Shown: positions 56,469 through 64,000 of the stretch, one piece after another
Position numbering within the stretch: position 1 is the stretch's first letter
How the letters are laid out: each line of letters begins with the position of its first letter
DNA from: Vallicoccus soli
GTDB lineage: Bacteria; Actinomycetota; Actinomycetes; Motilibacterales; Motilibacteraceae
DNA length: 64,000 nucleotides
Assembly (NCBI RefSeq): GCF_003594885.1
Contig: NZ_QZEZ01000001.1
Location: forward strand, 868,001 to 932,000
Direction of reading: 5' to 3'
Notes under the pieces: model-generated
Database searches by the model: none
Told to the model about the DNA's origin: nothing
What the model saw: the letters and a program-made list of their open reading frames with translations, nothing else
Program-made: the position numbers and the translations under genes

Positions 56469-57752
56469 ATGGAGAGGTTCCGGGTGGTCGGCGGCGCACG
56501 GCTCGACGGCGAGGTCCGCGTGACCGGCGCGAAGAACAGCGTCCTGAAGCTCATGGCGGCCGCGCTGCTCGCCGAGGGCACGACGACGCTCACCGAGGTC
56601 CCGCACATCCTCGACGTCGAGATCATGGGCGAGCTGCTGCGCCGGCTCGGCTGCACGGTCGACTACCGGCCCGAGGAGCGGCGCCTGGCGATCACCGTGC
56701 CGGAGCGGCCGGGGCACCAGGCCGACTACGACCTCGTACGGCGCATGCGCGCCTCCATCTGCGTGCTCGGCCCGCTCGTGGCCCGCTGCGGCGAGGCCGA
56801 CGTGGCGCTGCCCGGCGGGGACAACATCGGCTCGCGCGGGCTCGACATGCACGTCGCGGGCCTCGAGCGGCTCGGCGCGGTGGTGGAGAACGAGCACGGC
56901 TACCTCGTCGCCCGCGCCCCGCAGGGCCTGCGCGGGGCGCAGATCTGGCTCGACTTCCCCAGCGTGGGCGCCACCGAGAACCTCCTCATGGCCGCGGTCC
57001 TCGCCGACGGCACGACGGTCATCGACAACGCCGCCCGCGAGCCGGAGATCGTCGACATCTGCCGCATGCTCGAGGGGATGGGCGCCAAGATCGGCGGCAT
57101 CGGCTCGTCCACCCTCGAGGTGGTGGGCGTGGACCGGCTCGAGCCGGTCGTGCACGAGACCGTGCCGGACCGCATCGTCGCCGGCACCTGGGCCGCGGCG
57201 GCCGCGATCACCCGCGGCGACATCACCGTGCGCGGCGCGCGCCCGCACGACCTCGACATCGTCCTGGACAAGCTGGCGACCTCGGGCGCGCACGTCGAGG
57301 CGCTCGCCGACGGGTTCCGCGTCGCGATGGACCGCCGCCCGCGCGCGGTCGACGTCGTCACGCTGCCGTACCCCGGCTTCCCCACCGACCTGCAGCCGCA
57401 GCTCATCGTCCTCAACGCGGTCGCCGACGGCGCGGCCATGGTCACCGAGAACCTCTTCGAGGCCCGCTTCCGCTTCGTCAACGAGCTCACCCGCCTCGGC
57501 GCGGACGTGCGCACCGACGGCCACCACGCGCTCGTGCGCGGCAAGGAGCACCTCTCCGGCGCCCCCGTCGAGGCCAGCGACATCCGCGCCGGCGCCGGCC
57601 TGGTGCTCGCGGGCCTCGTGGCCGAGGGCGAGACCCTGGTGAGCCAGGTCCACCACATCGACCGCGGGTACGACGGCTTCGTCGAGTCCCTCGTCGCCCT
57701 CGGCGCCGACGTGCGCCGCGAGCCCGACCCGGACTACCCGCAGGAGGGCTGA
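56469..57752 (+). CDS. murA: UDP-N-acetylglucosamine 1-carboxyvinyltransferase
   Basis: 427 aa, ATG 56469. EPSP-synthase-like inside-out barrel: [18 protein letters not shown] with Lys22, [14 protein letters not shown], and [15 protein letters not shown]. The catalytic-loop position that is Cys115 in E. coli is Asp118 here, a substitution known in mycobacteria and some other bacteria to give fosfomycin resistance. First committed step of peptidoglycan precursor synthesis. Closes the conserved atp-DUF2550-cobO-murA block. Confidence 0.96.
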   Translation: MERFRVVGGARLDGEVRVTGAKNSVLKLMAAALLAEGTTTLTEVPHILDVEIMGELLRRLGCTVDYRPEERRLAITVPERPGHQADYDLVRRMRASICVLGPLVARCGEADVALPGGDNIGSRGLDMHVAGLERLGAVVENEHGYLVARAPQGLRGAQIWLDFPSVGATENLLMAAVLADGTTVIDNAAREPEIVDICRMLEGMGAKIGGIGSSTLEVVGVDRLEPVVHETVPDRIVAGTWAAAAAITRGDITVRGARPHDLDIVLDKLATSGAHVEALADGFRVAMDRRPRAVDVVTLPYPGFPTDLQPQLIVLNAVADGAAMVTENLFEARFRFVNELTRLGADVRTDGHHALVRGKEHLSGAPVEASDIRAGAGLVLAGLVAEGETLVSQVHHIDRGYDGFVESLVALGADVRREPDPDYPQEG

Positions 57753-57900
57753 GCCCGCGGGGCTGCCGGGGCTGCGGCTCCGGCTCCCGCTGCGGCGCCG
57801 AGCGTGCCGGCGTCGGCCCCGCGCCAGCGCGGCAGCGCCCAGCCCCGCTCGACCCACCGCGACCGGCGCCGCGCCGGCCTACGGGCACCGTCGTGCCCGC

Positions 57901-57978
57901 TTCGCGCACACGACGGTGCTCCGGGAACGGCGTGCCCGGCCGTACCGGCCGGGACACGCCGCCGGCTGCATGTGCGAA
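57901..57978. repeat. REP/MITE-like hairpin element, copy 1
   Basis: Begins TTCGCGCACACGACGG and ends with the imperfect complement TGTGCGAA, with an inner hairpin around GGCCGTACCGGCC. Direct-orientation relative of the element at 58081-58172. Confidence 0.75.
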
Positions 57979-58080
57979 GGGGAGCGGGACGCGCGCCGGG
58001 CCCGCGCCAGTCGAGGGACTAGCCCCGCCTGAGCCCAGCGTCGGCGCGGGTCCCCGCCGCCGCGCACGGCGGACCGGCGG

Positions 58081-58172
58081 TGTCCGGTTCGCGCACACGA
58101 CGGGGCTCCCAGGGCGGCGTGTCCGGCCGTTCTGGCCGGGACACGCCGGTGGCTGTGTGCGCGAACCGGACA
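58081..58172. repeat. REP/MITE-like hairpin element, copy 2 with perfect 18-bp terminal inverted repeats
   Basis: 58081-58098 and 58155-58172 are exact reverse complements (TGTCCGGTTCGCGCACAC). A second, inner stem-loop (about 58115-58147) has the loop GTTCT. The whole 92 bp can fold as a two-tier hairpin. No coding capacity. Confidence 0.85.
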
Positions 58173-58290
58173 GGCTTGCCCCCAGCGGTCGCGGCGCGCG
58201 ACGCCGCACAGCCCTCGGGGTGCCGGTACGGACCCCCGACTCGCCTCACGCTCCGGCTCCTGCAGCCCCGGCCCCAGCCCCAGCCCGGTC

Positions 58291-58605
58291 TCAGGCCGCG
58301 AGCACCCGCCGCGCGGCCTGCTCGTCCCGCGGGAACACCATGATCCGGGGCCCGTCGGAGGTGGTGGTGAGGGTGGCGCGCAAGCCGGCGGCCTCGAGGC
58401 GGCGGCGCAGGAGCTCGCCCTCGACGTACGAGCCGGGGGCCGCGACGGCGACGAGGATGCCGTACTCGCCCTCGTGGCCCTCGCGCGGGCGCCGCTGCAC
58501 GAGGGAGCTGCCGCCGCTGAACGTCCAGCGCATGAGCAGCAGGATCACGCCCAGCGCGACGACCACGACGAGCGTCCCGGCCCAGTAGCCCAGCCCTCCG
58601 GTCAC
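58291..58605 (-). CDS. Membrane-anchored DUF2007-like protein
   Basis: 104 aa from GTG 58605, GGAGG about 12 nt upstream. One N-terminal helix (WAGTLVVVVALGVILLLM), a polar linker and a C-terminal ferredoxin-like segment GSYVEGELLRRRLEAAGLRATLTTT ending FPRDEQAARRVLAA. That tail resembles DUF2007 'putative signal-transducing' domains, which occur alone or tethered. The assignment rests on pattern only. Confidence 0.65.
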   Translation of the reverse strand: MTGGLGYWAGTLVVVVALGVILLLMRWTFSGGSSLVQRRPREGHEGEYGILVAVAAPGSYVEGELLRRRLEAAGLRATLTTTSDGPRIMVFPRDEQAARRVLAA

Positions 58606-58772
58606 CGGGCAAGGGTGCCTCCTGCACCGCCCCGGCGCCACACCGCGTCCCGCAGACCCCCGGCCCGGCGCGCGACACGCCGCCGCGCCTGCGCGACCGC
58701 GCCCCCGCGGCGACCTAGCGTTGCCGCGACACCCGAACGCCCGCAGGGGCCCGCACGGGGGAGGCCGCCCGC

Positions 58773-59165
58773 ATGACCGTCGTCCCGCAGGCGATCGACC
58801 GCGCTCCGCGCACGACCATGACCATCACCGCGGACACCACGCCGGACGGACCGGTGCTCGTGCTGGCCGGGCGCCTCGACGTGGCCACGGTGGCCGACGT
58901 GCGCGACGCGCTGCAGCGGGCGATCGAGTCCGGCGAGGGGCCCGCGGTCGTCGACCTGGCCGGGGTCGAGGTGGCCGACGCGACCGGGCTGGGCGTCCTC
59001 GTCGGCGCGCACCGGCGCGCCGGCCGCGCCGGGCGCACCCTGGTGCTGCGCCACGTCCCGCCGCGCCTGGCCCGGCTGCTCACCGCGACCCGCCTGCACC
59101 GCATCCTGCAGGTCGAGGACGTGCTGCCGGAGAGCCTGCGCCCCGCGGTGCCCATCGCGGTCTGA
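58773..59165 (+). CDS. STAS-domain anti-anti-sigma factor
   Basis: 130 aa, ATG 58773 with GGGGGAGG upstream; a TAGCGT -10 lies at 58716-58721. STAS fold: VLVLAGRLDVATVADVRDAL, VVDLAGVEVADATGLGVLVGAHRRA. The phospho-site loop reads DATGLG, with Thr where SpoIIAA has its phospho-Ser (DSSGLG), so regulation by an anti-sigma kinase is still possible. No RsbW-like kinase or SigB-type sigma factor is adjacent. Confidence 0.85.
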   Translation: MTVVPQAIDRAPRTTMTITADTTPDGPVLVLAGRLDVATVADVRDALQRAIESGEGPAVVDLAGVEVADATGLGVLVGAHRRAGRAGRTLVLRHVPPRLARLLTATRLHRILQVEDVLPESLRPAVPIAV

Positions 59166-59177
59166 GCGCCGGGCGCC

Positions 59178-59807
59178 CTACGCGCCCCGGGCCGTCGCGG
59201 CGAACGGCGCCTCACGCACGTGCTCCCCGGACGCCACGAGGTCCGCGAGCACCTGCGCGAGGTCCGCGCGCCGCATGGTCACCGAGCGGGTGGAGCGGTG
59301 GGGGTCGAGCTCGACGCGGCCGGTGGCCGGCCCGTCCTGCAGACGGGGCGGCCGCACGAGCGTCCAGTCCAGCGCCGTGCCCTGCCAGGCCCGCAGCTCG
59401 CCCTCCTTGTCCGCGACGGCACCGGGCGCGAGCAGGTGCATGAGCCGGGAGACGGCCCGGTCGCGGCGGCGCTTGCGGTCGCCCGGCGCGTCGACGCCGG
59501 CGCCGCTGACGCCGACGTAGCGGCGCACCCCGGCGGCGAGCATGGCCGGCGCGAGCGCCGCGACGACGGCCCGTTGCAGCCCGCGGTCGCGCCCGCGCGG
59601 CCCGAGCGCCGACACGACCGCGTCGGCGCCCTGCAGCGCGCGGGGGAGCACGTCCGGGTCCCGCGCGTCGCCGACGACCGCGCGCACGCCCTCGGGCGCC
59701 CGCGAGGGGTCGCGGACCACGGCGACCACCTCGTGCCCCCGCCGCAGCAGCACCGGGACGACCTCCCGGCCGGTGGCGCCCGTGGCGCCGAGGACGACGA
59801 CCCTCAC
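59178..59807 (-). CDS. NAD(P)-binding NmrA/SDR-like protein (second of a pair)
   Basis: 209 aa from GTG 59807, GTGA overlap with the preceding gene. Rossmann start VRVVVLGATGATGREVVPVLLRRGHEV, VVGDARDP, ADAVVSALGPRG and VGVSGAG. An atypical SDR without the YxxxK pair, close to NmrA/flavin-reductase types that sense or use NADP. Probably controlled with its partner by the divergent MarR-type gene. Confidence 0.8.
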   Translation of the reverse strand: MRVVVLGATGATGREVVPVLLRRGHEVVAVVRDPSRAPEGVRAVVGDARDPDVLPRALQGADAVVSALGPRGRDRGLQRAVVAALAPAMLAAGVRRYVGVSGAGVDAPGDRKRRRDRAVSRLMHLLAPGAVADKEGELRAWQGTALDWTLVRPPRLQDGPATGRVELDPHRSTRSVTMRRADLAQVLADLVASGEHVREAPFAATARGA

Positions 59808-60667
59808 GACCCCTCCTCCCGCGCCGGCCCGGCGGCCGGCTCCCAGGCGGCGCGCTCGCGCCGCGCGAACTCCAGGAAGCTCGTGGGCGCCCGGCCGGTC
59901 ACCCGGCGCACGTCGTCGGTGAGCCCGCCGGCGAGGCCGAGCCGGGCGACGGTGTGCAGGGCCGTGGTGACCGCGACGAGCGCGGGCGCCATGCCGAGGT
60001 CGCGGCGCGCGTGCCGGGCGTACCGCAGGGCGCCGGGGCGCTCGTACCGGACCCGCCGGCCGAGGACGGCGGTGAGGACGCCGGCGACCTCGTCGTACGA
60101 CAGCGCCTCGCCGGTCGGGGTCCAGGCCCGGCCGGCGTGCGCCGCGGGGTCGAGCAGGGCCCGCGCCGCGACCGCGGCGACGTCGTGGGCGTCGACGAAC
60201 GCCGTGCGCGCCGTGCCCGCGGGGACGACGATGCGGTGCCGCTCGCGCACGTCGGCACCGAAGGGTCCGGTGAGGTTCTGCATGAAGTACGACGGCCGGA
60301 CGAACGTCCAGGCCAGGCCCGAGCCGCGCAGCCAGCGCTCGAGCGCCGCGTGCGGCAGGAACGGGGCCCGGTCCGCGCCCTGCACGCTGAGCAGGACGAC
60401 GTGGCGCAGGCCCAGCTGGCGGCCGCGGGCCACCGCCGGCACGACGTCGCGCTCGACGCGGGCGGCGTCCGGCGGGCGGAGCAGGAACATCGTGCGCACG
60501 TCGCGCAGGGCCGCGTCCCACGTGCCGGGGTCGCGCAGGTCGAAGGTGACGCCGCCGGGGCCGGGGTGGGGCGAGGCGGCGCGCACGTCGGCGCCGGTCG
60601 CGTGCAGCGCAGCCACGAGGGGCCGCCCGACGGTGCCCGTCGCGCCGGTCACGAGGAGCGGAGGCAT
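59804..60667 (-). CDS. NmrA-like NAD(P)H-binding oxidoreductase
   Basis: 287 aa from ATG 60667. Cofactor loop VTGATGTVGRPLVAAL, FDLRDPGTW, VLLSVQGADRAPF, and the NmrA-type FVRPSYFMQNLTGPFG. Related to quinone/azoreductase-like NmrA proteins commonly paired with MarR or HxlR regulators. TACCGT on the minus strand (complement 60674-60679) ends 6 nt before the ATG, so the mRNA is predicted leaderless. First gene of a two-gene operon. Confidence 0.85.
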   Translation of the reverse strand: MPPLLVTGATGTVGRPLVAALHATGADVRAASPHPGPGGVTFDLRDPGTWDAALRDVRTMFLLRPPDAARVERDVVPAVARGRQLGLRHVVLLSVQGADRAPFLPHAALERWLRGSGLAWTFVRPSYFMQNLTGPFGADVRERHRIVVPAGTARTAFVDAHDVAAVAARALLDPAAHAGRAWTPTGEALSYDEVAGVLTAVLGRRVRYERPGALRYARHARRDLGMAPALVAVTTALHTVARLGLAGGLTDDVRRVTGRAPTSFLEFARRERAAWEPAAGPAREEGS

Positions 60668-60670
60668 GCA

Positions 60671-60681
60671 TGTACGGTACA
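60671..60681. promoter_or_regulatory. Overlapping bidirectional promoter and palindromic operator
   Basis: TGTACGGTACA is a palindrome with one central base. It contains the plus-strand -10 TACGGT (60673-60678) and the minus-strand -10 TACCGT (60674-60679). Each ends exactly 6 nt before the start codon of a divergent gene. A MarR dimer bound here would shut both. Confidence 0.65.
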
Positions 60682-60684
60682 CCT

Positions 60685-61140
60685 GTGCGCCGGGGAGTGG
60701 TCGAGGTCGACGACGCGCTGCTGCGCCTGCGCCGGCTGTGGAGCGCCTCGCGCTCGCGGCTCGTCGACGACGGCGGCACGGCGGTGGAGATGTCGAGCCT
60801 GCTCGTCGTCGAGGCGTGCGCGCGGGGCGCGCAGCGCGGCGCGGAGGTGGCGGTGGTGGACGTCGCCGAGCTCGCCGACGTGGCGCCCTCGACGGCGAGC
60901 CGGCTCGTGGACCGGGCCGCGGCGGCCGGCCTGCTCGAGCGCCGCCCGTCCGCGGTCGACCCGCGGCGCACCGCGCTCGTGCTCACCGAGCGCGGGTGGG
61001 GCCTGCGCGAGCGGGCGGTGCGGGCCCGTACGGGATGGCTCCAGGACACCCTCGCCGCCTGGAGCGACGAGGACGTCGCGCGGCTGGGCGCCCTGCTCGC
61101 CCGCTTCGCCGACGAGGTGGGGCGCCCGCCGCTCAGCTGA
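60685..61140 (+). CDS. MarR-family transcriptional regulator
   Basis: 151 aa from GTG 60685, chosen over ATG 60670 because the -10 TACGGT ends 6 nt before this GTG while ATG 60670 would lie upstream of it. Winged helix: VVDVAELADVAPSTASRLVDRAAAAGLLERRPSAVDPRRTALVLTERG. Likely represses the divergent oxidoreductase pair and itself through the shared operator. The stop overlaps the convergent kinase gene by 8 bp. Confidence 0.87.
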   Translation: MRRGVVEVDDALLRLRRLWSASRSRLVDDGGTAVEMSSLLVVEACARGAQRGAEVAVVDVAELADVAPSTASRLVDRAAAAGLLERRPSAVDPRRTALVLTERGWGLRERAVRARTGWLQDTLAAWSDEDVARLGALLARFADEVGRPPLS

Positions 61141-62575
61141 CCCGGGCGCCCTGCAGCGGCAGCGCGACGACGAACCGCGTGTCGCCCGGCACCGACTCCA
61201 CCCGCAGGTCGCCGCCGTGGCGCTGCACGACGATGCGGAAGGAGATGTCGAGCCCGAGCCCGGTGCCCTCGCCGACCGGCTTGGTCGTGAAGAACGGCTC
61301 GAAGATCCGCCGCTGCAGCTCGGGCGGGACCCCGGGCCCCGTGTCGCACACCTCGACCACGACGCAGCCGCCGGCCTCGTCGAGCCGGGTGCGCAGCGTC
61401 AGCGTCCCGCGGCCCTCCATCGCCTGCACCGCGTTGTGGATGAGGTTGGTCCAGACCTGGTTGAGCTCGCCGGTGTACGCCGGCACGCGCGGCAGGTCGG
61501 GCGCGTAGTCGCGCACCACGCGGATGCCGTCCCCGCGCTTGGCCGCGAACATCGCGAGGGTGCTCTCCAGGCCCTCGACGACGTCGGTGTCCTCGTACGG
61601 CGCCCGGTCCATCTGGGAGTACTGCCGGACCGCTCCGAGCAGGGTGGAGATGCGCTCCGTCGCGTCCTCGATCTCGCGCATGAGCTGCTCGGTCTCGACC
61701 GTGTACGCCAGCCAGCGCAGGGCGGGCTCGTGCAGGCCGGGCCCGACCGCGTCGCCCACCCCGTCGACCCACGCGACGTCGAGCCCGGCGGGCGCGAAGA
61801 CCGCGGCGAGGTCGTACGGCCCCATGACGCCCAGCGCCTCGAGGTGGTCGCCGACCTCGTCCTCGAGGTCGGAGAGCTCCATGGGGGACAGGCGCGCGGC
61901 CTTCGCCGCCCGCTCGACGGTGGCCTCCTGCAGGTCGACGATGCGCATGAGCGCGGCCGGGGCGATGTGCCCGTCGGCGAGCATCGCGAGCTTGTGGCGC
62001 ATGCCCGCGACGCGCTCGCGCAGCGATGCGGTGGCGCGCACCGCGGCGGCCGCGGGGTTGTTGAGCTCGTGCGTCAGCCCCGCGGAGAGCTGGCCCAGGG
62101 CGAGCAGCCGCTCGCGCTGGCTGACGCGCTCCTCGGTGTTGCGGCTGCCGATGACCAGGCCCTCGAGCAGGTGCATCCCCATGGGGAACCAGGCGCGCAC
62201 GAGCCCGGCGAAGTCCGCGGCGTCGAGCACGAGCAGGCGCCCGTCGGCGGTGAGCCGGCCGCTGTTCATGTAGACCTGCGGGAGCCGCTCGCCCACCCAC
62301 GCCGCGGTGGCGCCGCAGTACGCGCCGCGCTGGGAGGAGCGGGTGATCTCGACCTCGCCGCTGCCGACCCGCCGGGTGAGCAGCAGCTCGCCCTCGAGCA
62401 GCACGTAGAAGCAGGTCGCGGGCTCGCCCTCGGTGTAGAGGGCGGTGCCGGCCGCGTGCTCCTCGACGCGGGCGATGCCCTGCACCGCCGCCAGCTTGGC
62501 CTCGCCCAGCTGCTCGAAGAGGAAGAGCCCGCGCAGCTCCTCGGTGCTGATGCGCTCCACGACGCCCTCCGTCAC
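61133..62575 (-). CDS. Soluble histidine kinase with N-terminal cyclic-nucleotide-binding domain
   Basis: 480 aa from GTG 62575. Residues about 15-130 form a CNB/Crp-like beta-roll (GTALYTEGEPATCFYVLLEGELLL); the cNMP-pocket Arg-Ala signature is not obvious (RGAYCGATAAW), so the ligand is uncertain. H-box LLALGQLSAGLTHELNNP has phospho-His169, followed by a long helical insertion, N box WTNLIHNAVQAMEG, CDTGPGVPP and GTGLGLDIS. No membrane segment. GTGA overlap with the upstream receiver-reductase fusion implies one functional unit. Confidence 0.87.
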   Translation of the reverse strand: MTEGVVERISTEELRGLFLFEQLGEAKLAAVQGIARVEEHAAGTALYTEGEPATCFYVLLEGELLLTRRVGSGEVEITRSSQRGAYCGATAAWVGERLPQVYMNSGRLTADGRLLVLDAADFAGLVRAWFPMGMHLLEGLVIGSRNTEERVSQRERLLALGQLSAGLTHELNNPAAAAVRATASLRERVAGMRHKLAMLADGHIAPAALMRIVDLQEATVERAAKAARLSPMELSDLEDEVGDHLEALGVMGPYDLAAVFAPAGLDVAWVDGVGDAVGPGLHEPALRWLAYTVETEQLMREIEDATERISTLLGAVRQYSQMDRAPYEDTDVVEGLESTLAMFAAKRGDGIRVVRDYAPDLPRVPAYTGELNQVWTNLIHNAVQAMEGRGTLTLRTRLDEAGGCVVVEVCDTGPGVPPELQRRIFEPFFTTKPVGEGTGLGLDISFRIVVQRHGGDLRVESVPGDTRFVVALPLQGARVS

Positions 62576-64000
62576 AGCCGTTCCAGGTAGCGGTGCACGA
62601 GCGTGACCGCCATCGCGCCCTCGCCGACGGCGGAGGCGACGCGCTTGACCGAGTCCGAGCGCACGTCGCCGGCGACGAAGACGCCGGGCAGGCTCGTCTC
62701 GAGGTGGTACGGGTCGCGCTCCATCGACCAGCCGGCCGGCCGCTGCCCGTCGACGAGCAGGTCCGCGCCGGTGAGCACGAACCCGCGGGGGTCGCGGGCG
62801 ACCGCGCCGTCGAGCCAGTCGGTGCGCGGGGCGGCGCCGATGAAGACGAAGACGAGGCCGCAGGGGACCTCCTCGGTGGTCCCGGTGGCGGTGTCGAGCA
62901 GCATGACCCGCTCGAGCCGGTCCTCGCCCTGCACCCCGCAGACCACCGTGCCGGTGCGCACCGCGATGTTGTCGATCGCGCGCACCTGCTCGATGAGGTA
63001 GTGCGACATCGACGCCTCCAGGCCCGCGCCGCGCACCGCGATGGTGACGCTCTTGGCCTCGCGGGACAGGAACACCGCGGCCTGCCCGGCGCTGTTGGCG
63101 CCGCCCACGACGATGACGTCCTGCCCGCGGCAGGCCGGCGCCTCGACCGCGGCCGAGCCGTAGAAGAGCCCGGCCCCGCAGACGGCGTCCTCGCCGGGCA
63201 CGCCGAGGCGGCGGTAGGAGACCCCGGTCGCGAGGATCACCGCGTGCGCCGCGACGGCGCTGCCGTCGTCGAGGCGCACGAGCCGGGCCGGGCCGCGGGC
63301 CTCGAGGCCGACCGCCTCGCGGGTGGTGAGGACCTCGGCGCCGAACTTCGCGGCCTGGCGGCGGGCGCGGTCGGTGAGCTGCGCGCCGCTGACGCCGTCG
63401 GGGAACCCGAGGTAGTTCTCGATGCGCGAGCTCTGCCCGGCCTGCCCGCCGGTGGCCTCGCGCTCGACGAGGACGGTGCGCAGGCCCTCGCTCGCGCCGT
63501 ACACCGCCGCGCCGAGCCCGGCCGGGCCGCCGCCGACGATGACGAGGTCGTAGAAGTCCTCGGCCGGCGCGGTCGACAGCCCGACCGCCGCGGCGACGTC
63601 GCCCGGCGCCGGGCGCGCCAGCGCCCGCCCGTCGGGGGTGACGACCACGGGCACGTCGTCCGGGCCCAGCCCGGCGGCCGCGAGCAGCCGGCCGCCCTCG
63701 GGCTCGTCGGCCGCGTACCAGCGGTAGGGCACCTGGTTGCGGGCCAGGAAGTCGCGCAGCGCGTGCGAGGGGCCGCTGAGCCGGTGCCCGACGAGCTTGG
63801 TCTCGGTGACCTCGTGGTCACCGCTCGCCGCGTACGCCTCGAGCAGCGCGTCGACGACCGGGTAGAGCTTCTCCTCCGGCGGGTCCCACGGCTTGAGCAG
63901 GTAGTGGTCGACGTCGACGACGTTGATCGCGCGGATCGCGGCGTCGGTGTCGGCGTACGCGGTGAGCAGCGCGCGGCGGGCCCGCGGGAACAGGTCCATC
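62572..64000 (-). CDS. Receiver/glutaredoxin-like/thioredoxin-reductase-like fusion (N-terminus outside window)
   Basis: At least 475 aa; the 5' end lies beyond the right edge. The visible N-terminus is the back half of a receiver (RRALLTAYADTDAAI and HYLLKPWDPPEEKLYP). Next, about 70-140, a glutaredoxin/thioredoxin-like segment without CxxC (SHALRDFLARNQVPYRWY, VPVVVTPDGR). From about 150 on it is TrxR-like: FAD loop VIVGGGPAGLGAAVYGASEG, NADPH loop VIVVGGANSAGQAAVFLS, and GVFVAGDVRSDSVKR. Where TrxR has CATC, this reads AVCGAGLFYGSAA, so the redox disulphide is missing. Databases name relatives 'fused response regulator/thioredoxin-disulfide reductase'; role unknown. Confidence 0.88.
   Translation of the reverse strand, partial: MDLFPRARRALLTAYADTDAAIRAINVVDVDHYLLKPWDPPEEKLYPVVDALLEAYAASGDHEVTETKLVGHRLSGPSHALRDFLARNQVPYRWYAADEPEGGRLLAAAGLGPDDVPVVVTPDGRALARPAPGDVAAAVGLSTAPAEDFYDLVIVGGGPAGLGAAVYGASEGLRTVLVEREATGGQAGQSSRIENYLGFPDGVSGAQLTDRARRQAAKFGAEVLTTREAVGLEARGPARLVRLDDGSAVAAHAVILATGVSYRRLGVPGEDAVCGAGLFYGSAAVEAPACRGQDVIVVGGANSAGQAAVFLSREAKSVTIAVRGAGLEASMSHYLIEQVRAIDNIAVRTGTVVCGVQGEDRLERVMLLDTATGTTEEVPCGLVFVFIGAAPRTDWLDGAVARDPRGFVLTGADLLVDGQRPAGWSMERDPYHLETSLPGVFVAGDVRSDSVKRVASAVGEGAMAVTLVHRYLERL

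Larger units (their letters stand above)
57753..58290. other. 538-bp non-coding region with two related inverted-repeat elements
   Basis: Between murA (+) and a minus-strand gene. It holds two copies of a hairpin element (57901-57978 and 58081-58172). Apparent ORFs across it differ between copies and show no codon logic. I see no rRNA, although mycobacteria have rrs after murA. Confidence 0.65.

Noticed and set aside
57487-58209. Minus-strand 240-aa ORF after murA
   Set aside because: It spans both hairpin elements and the end of murA, and its Arg/Pro-rich sequence simply translates the repeat.
57753-58290. rRNA operon expected after murA by analogy with mycobacteria
   Set aside because: The sequence holds only hairpin repeats; no 16S landmark is present before the next protein gene.
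60670-60684. ATG 60670 as MarR start
   Set aside because: It lies before or within the -10 element, so the mRNA would not include it; GTG 60685 has leaderless spacing.

Overview
This window is about 77% G+C chromosomal DNA from an actinobacterium. The evidence is pervasive GTG starts, 4-nt stop/start overlaps, a SigR-RsrA thiol-stress pair beside a TB7.3-like biotinyl protein, a Kgd-type 2-oxoglutarate dehydrogenase component, nickel superoxide dismutase, and the conserved order argS-lysA-hom-thrC-thrB-rho-rpmE-prfA-prmC-sua5-glyA-wecA-atp-DUF2550-cobO-murA. No phage, transposase, rRNA or CRISPR array is visible. Three CTCAAG-N15-GCCGA promoters of the flagellar sigma (FliA/WhiG) type suggest a motile lineage; I would not go below class level from this sequence alone.

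Layout. 1-4.5 kb: tail of a carbohydrate-binding protein, an alpha/beta hydrolase, sigR-rsrA, the tiny ribosomal protein bL37, a stand-alone biotinyl domain and a PilT-like ATPase. 4.5-12 kb: regulators (LuxR, GlxA, CGNR), a YihY-like membrane protein, nicotinamidase, the divergent sodN/sodX pair and an MDR oxidoreductase. 12-21 kb: a DUF202-DUF202-AAA-DUF6104-kgd cluster, small membrane proteins and an M23 peptidase. 20.8-24.5 kb: gpgS diverging from a FolP2-type protein, tesB, tRNA-Arg(CCG) and a lone receiver. 24.5-34.3 kb: two dynamin-like GTPases, then argS and the Asp-family amino-acid genes. 34.3-43 kb: rho, an inserted receiver-receiver-histidine-kinase operon, then rpmE-prfA-prmC-sua5. 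43-47 kb: rpsD, an iron-box-controlled DUF2470 gene, glyA and wecA. 47-55.3 kb: the complete F1Fo ATP synthase operon. 55.3-64 kb: DUF2550, cobO/murA, an intergenic repeat cluster, a STAS protein, a MarR-controlled pair, and a cyclic-nucleotide-binding histidine kinase coupled to a receiver-(glutaredoxin-like)-reductase fusion that runs off the right edge.

How the genes work together. Most of the window is housekeeping: lysine/threonine synthesis, translation termination, energy generation and cell-wall precursors. The more distinctive layer is regulatory. sigR has what looks like a perfect autoregulatory SigR promoter placed to make an N-terminally extended isoform. At least ten genes carry a TAnnnT -10 element 6-8 nt before the start codon and are probably leaderless. 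Three genes or operons may belong to a motility-sigma regulon. The right edge holds a redox-linked two-component unit whose reductase lacks the CxxC pair of thioredoxin reductase. Two families of hairpin-forming intergenic repeats sit mainly at gene 3' ends.
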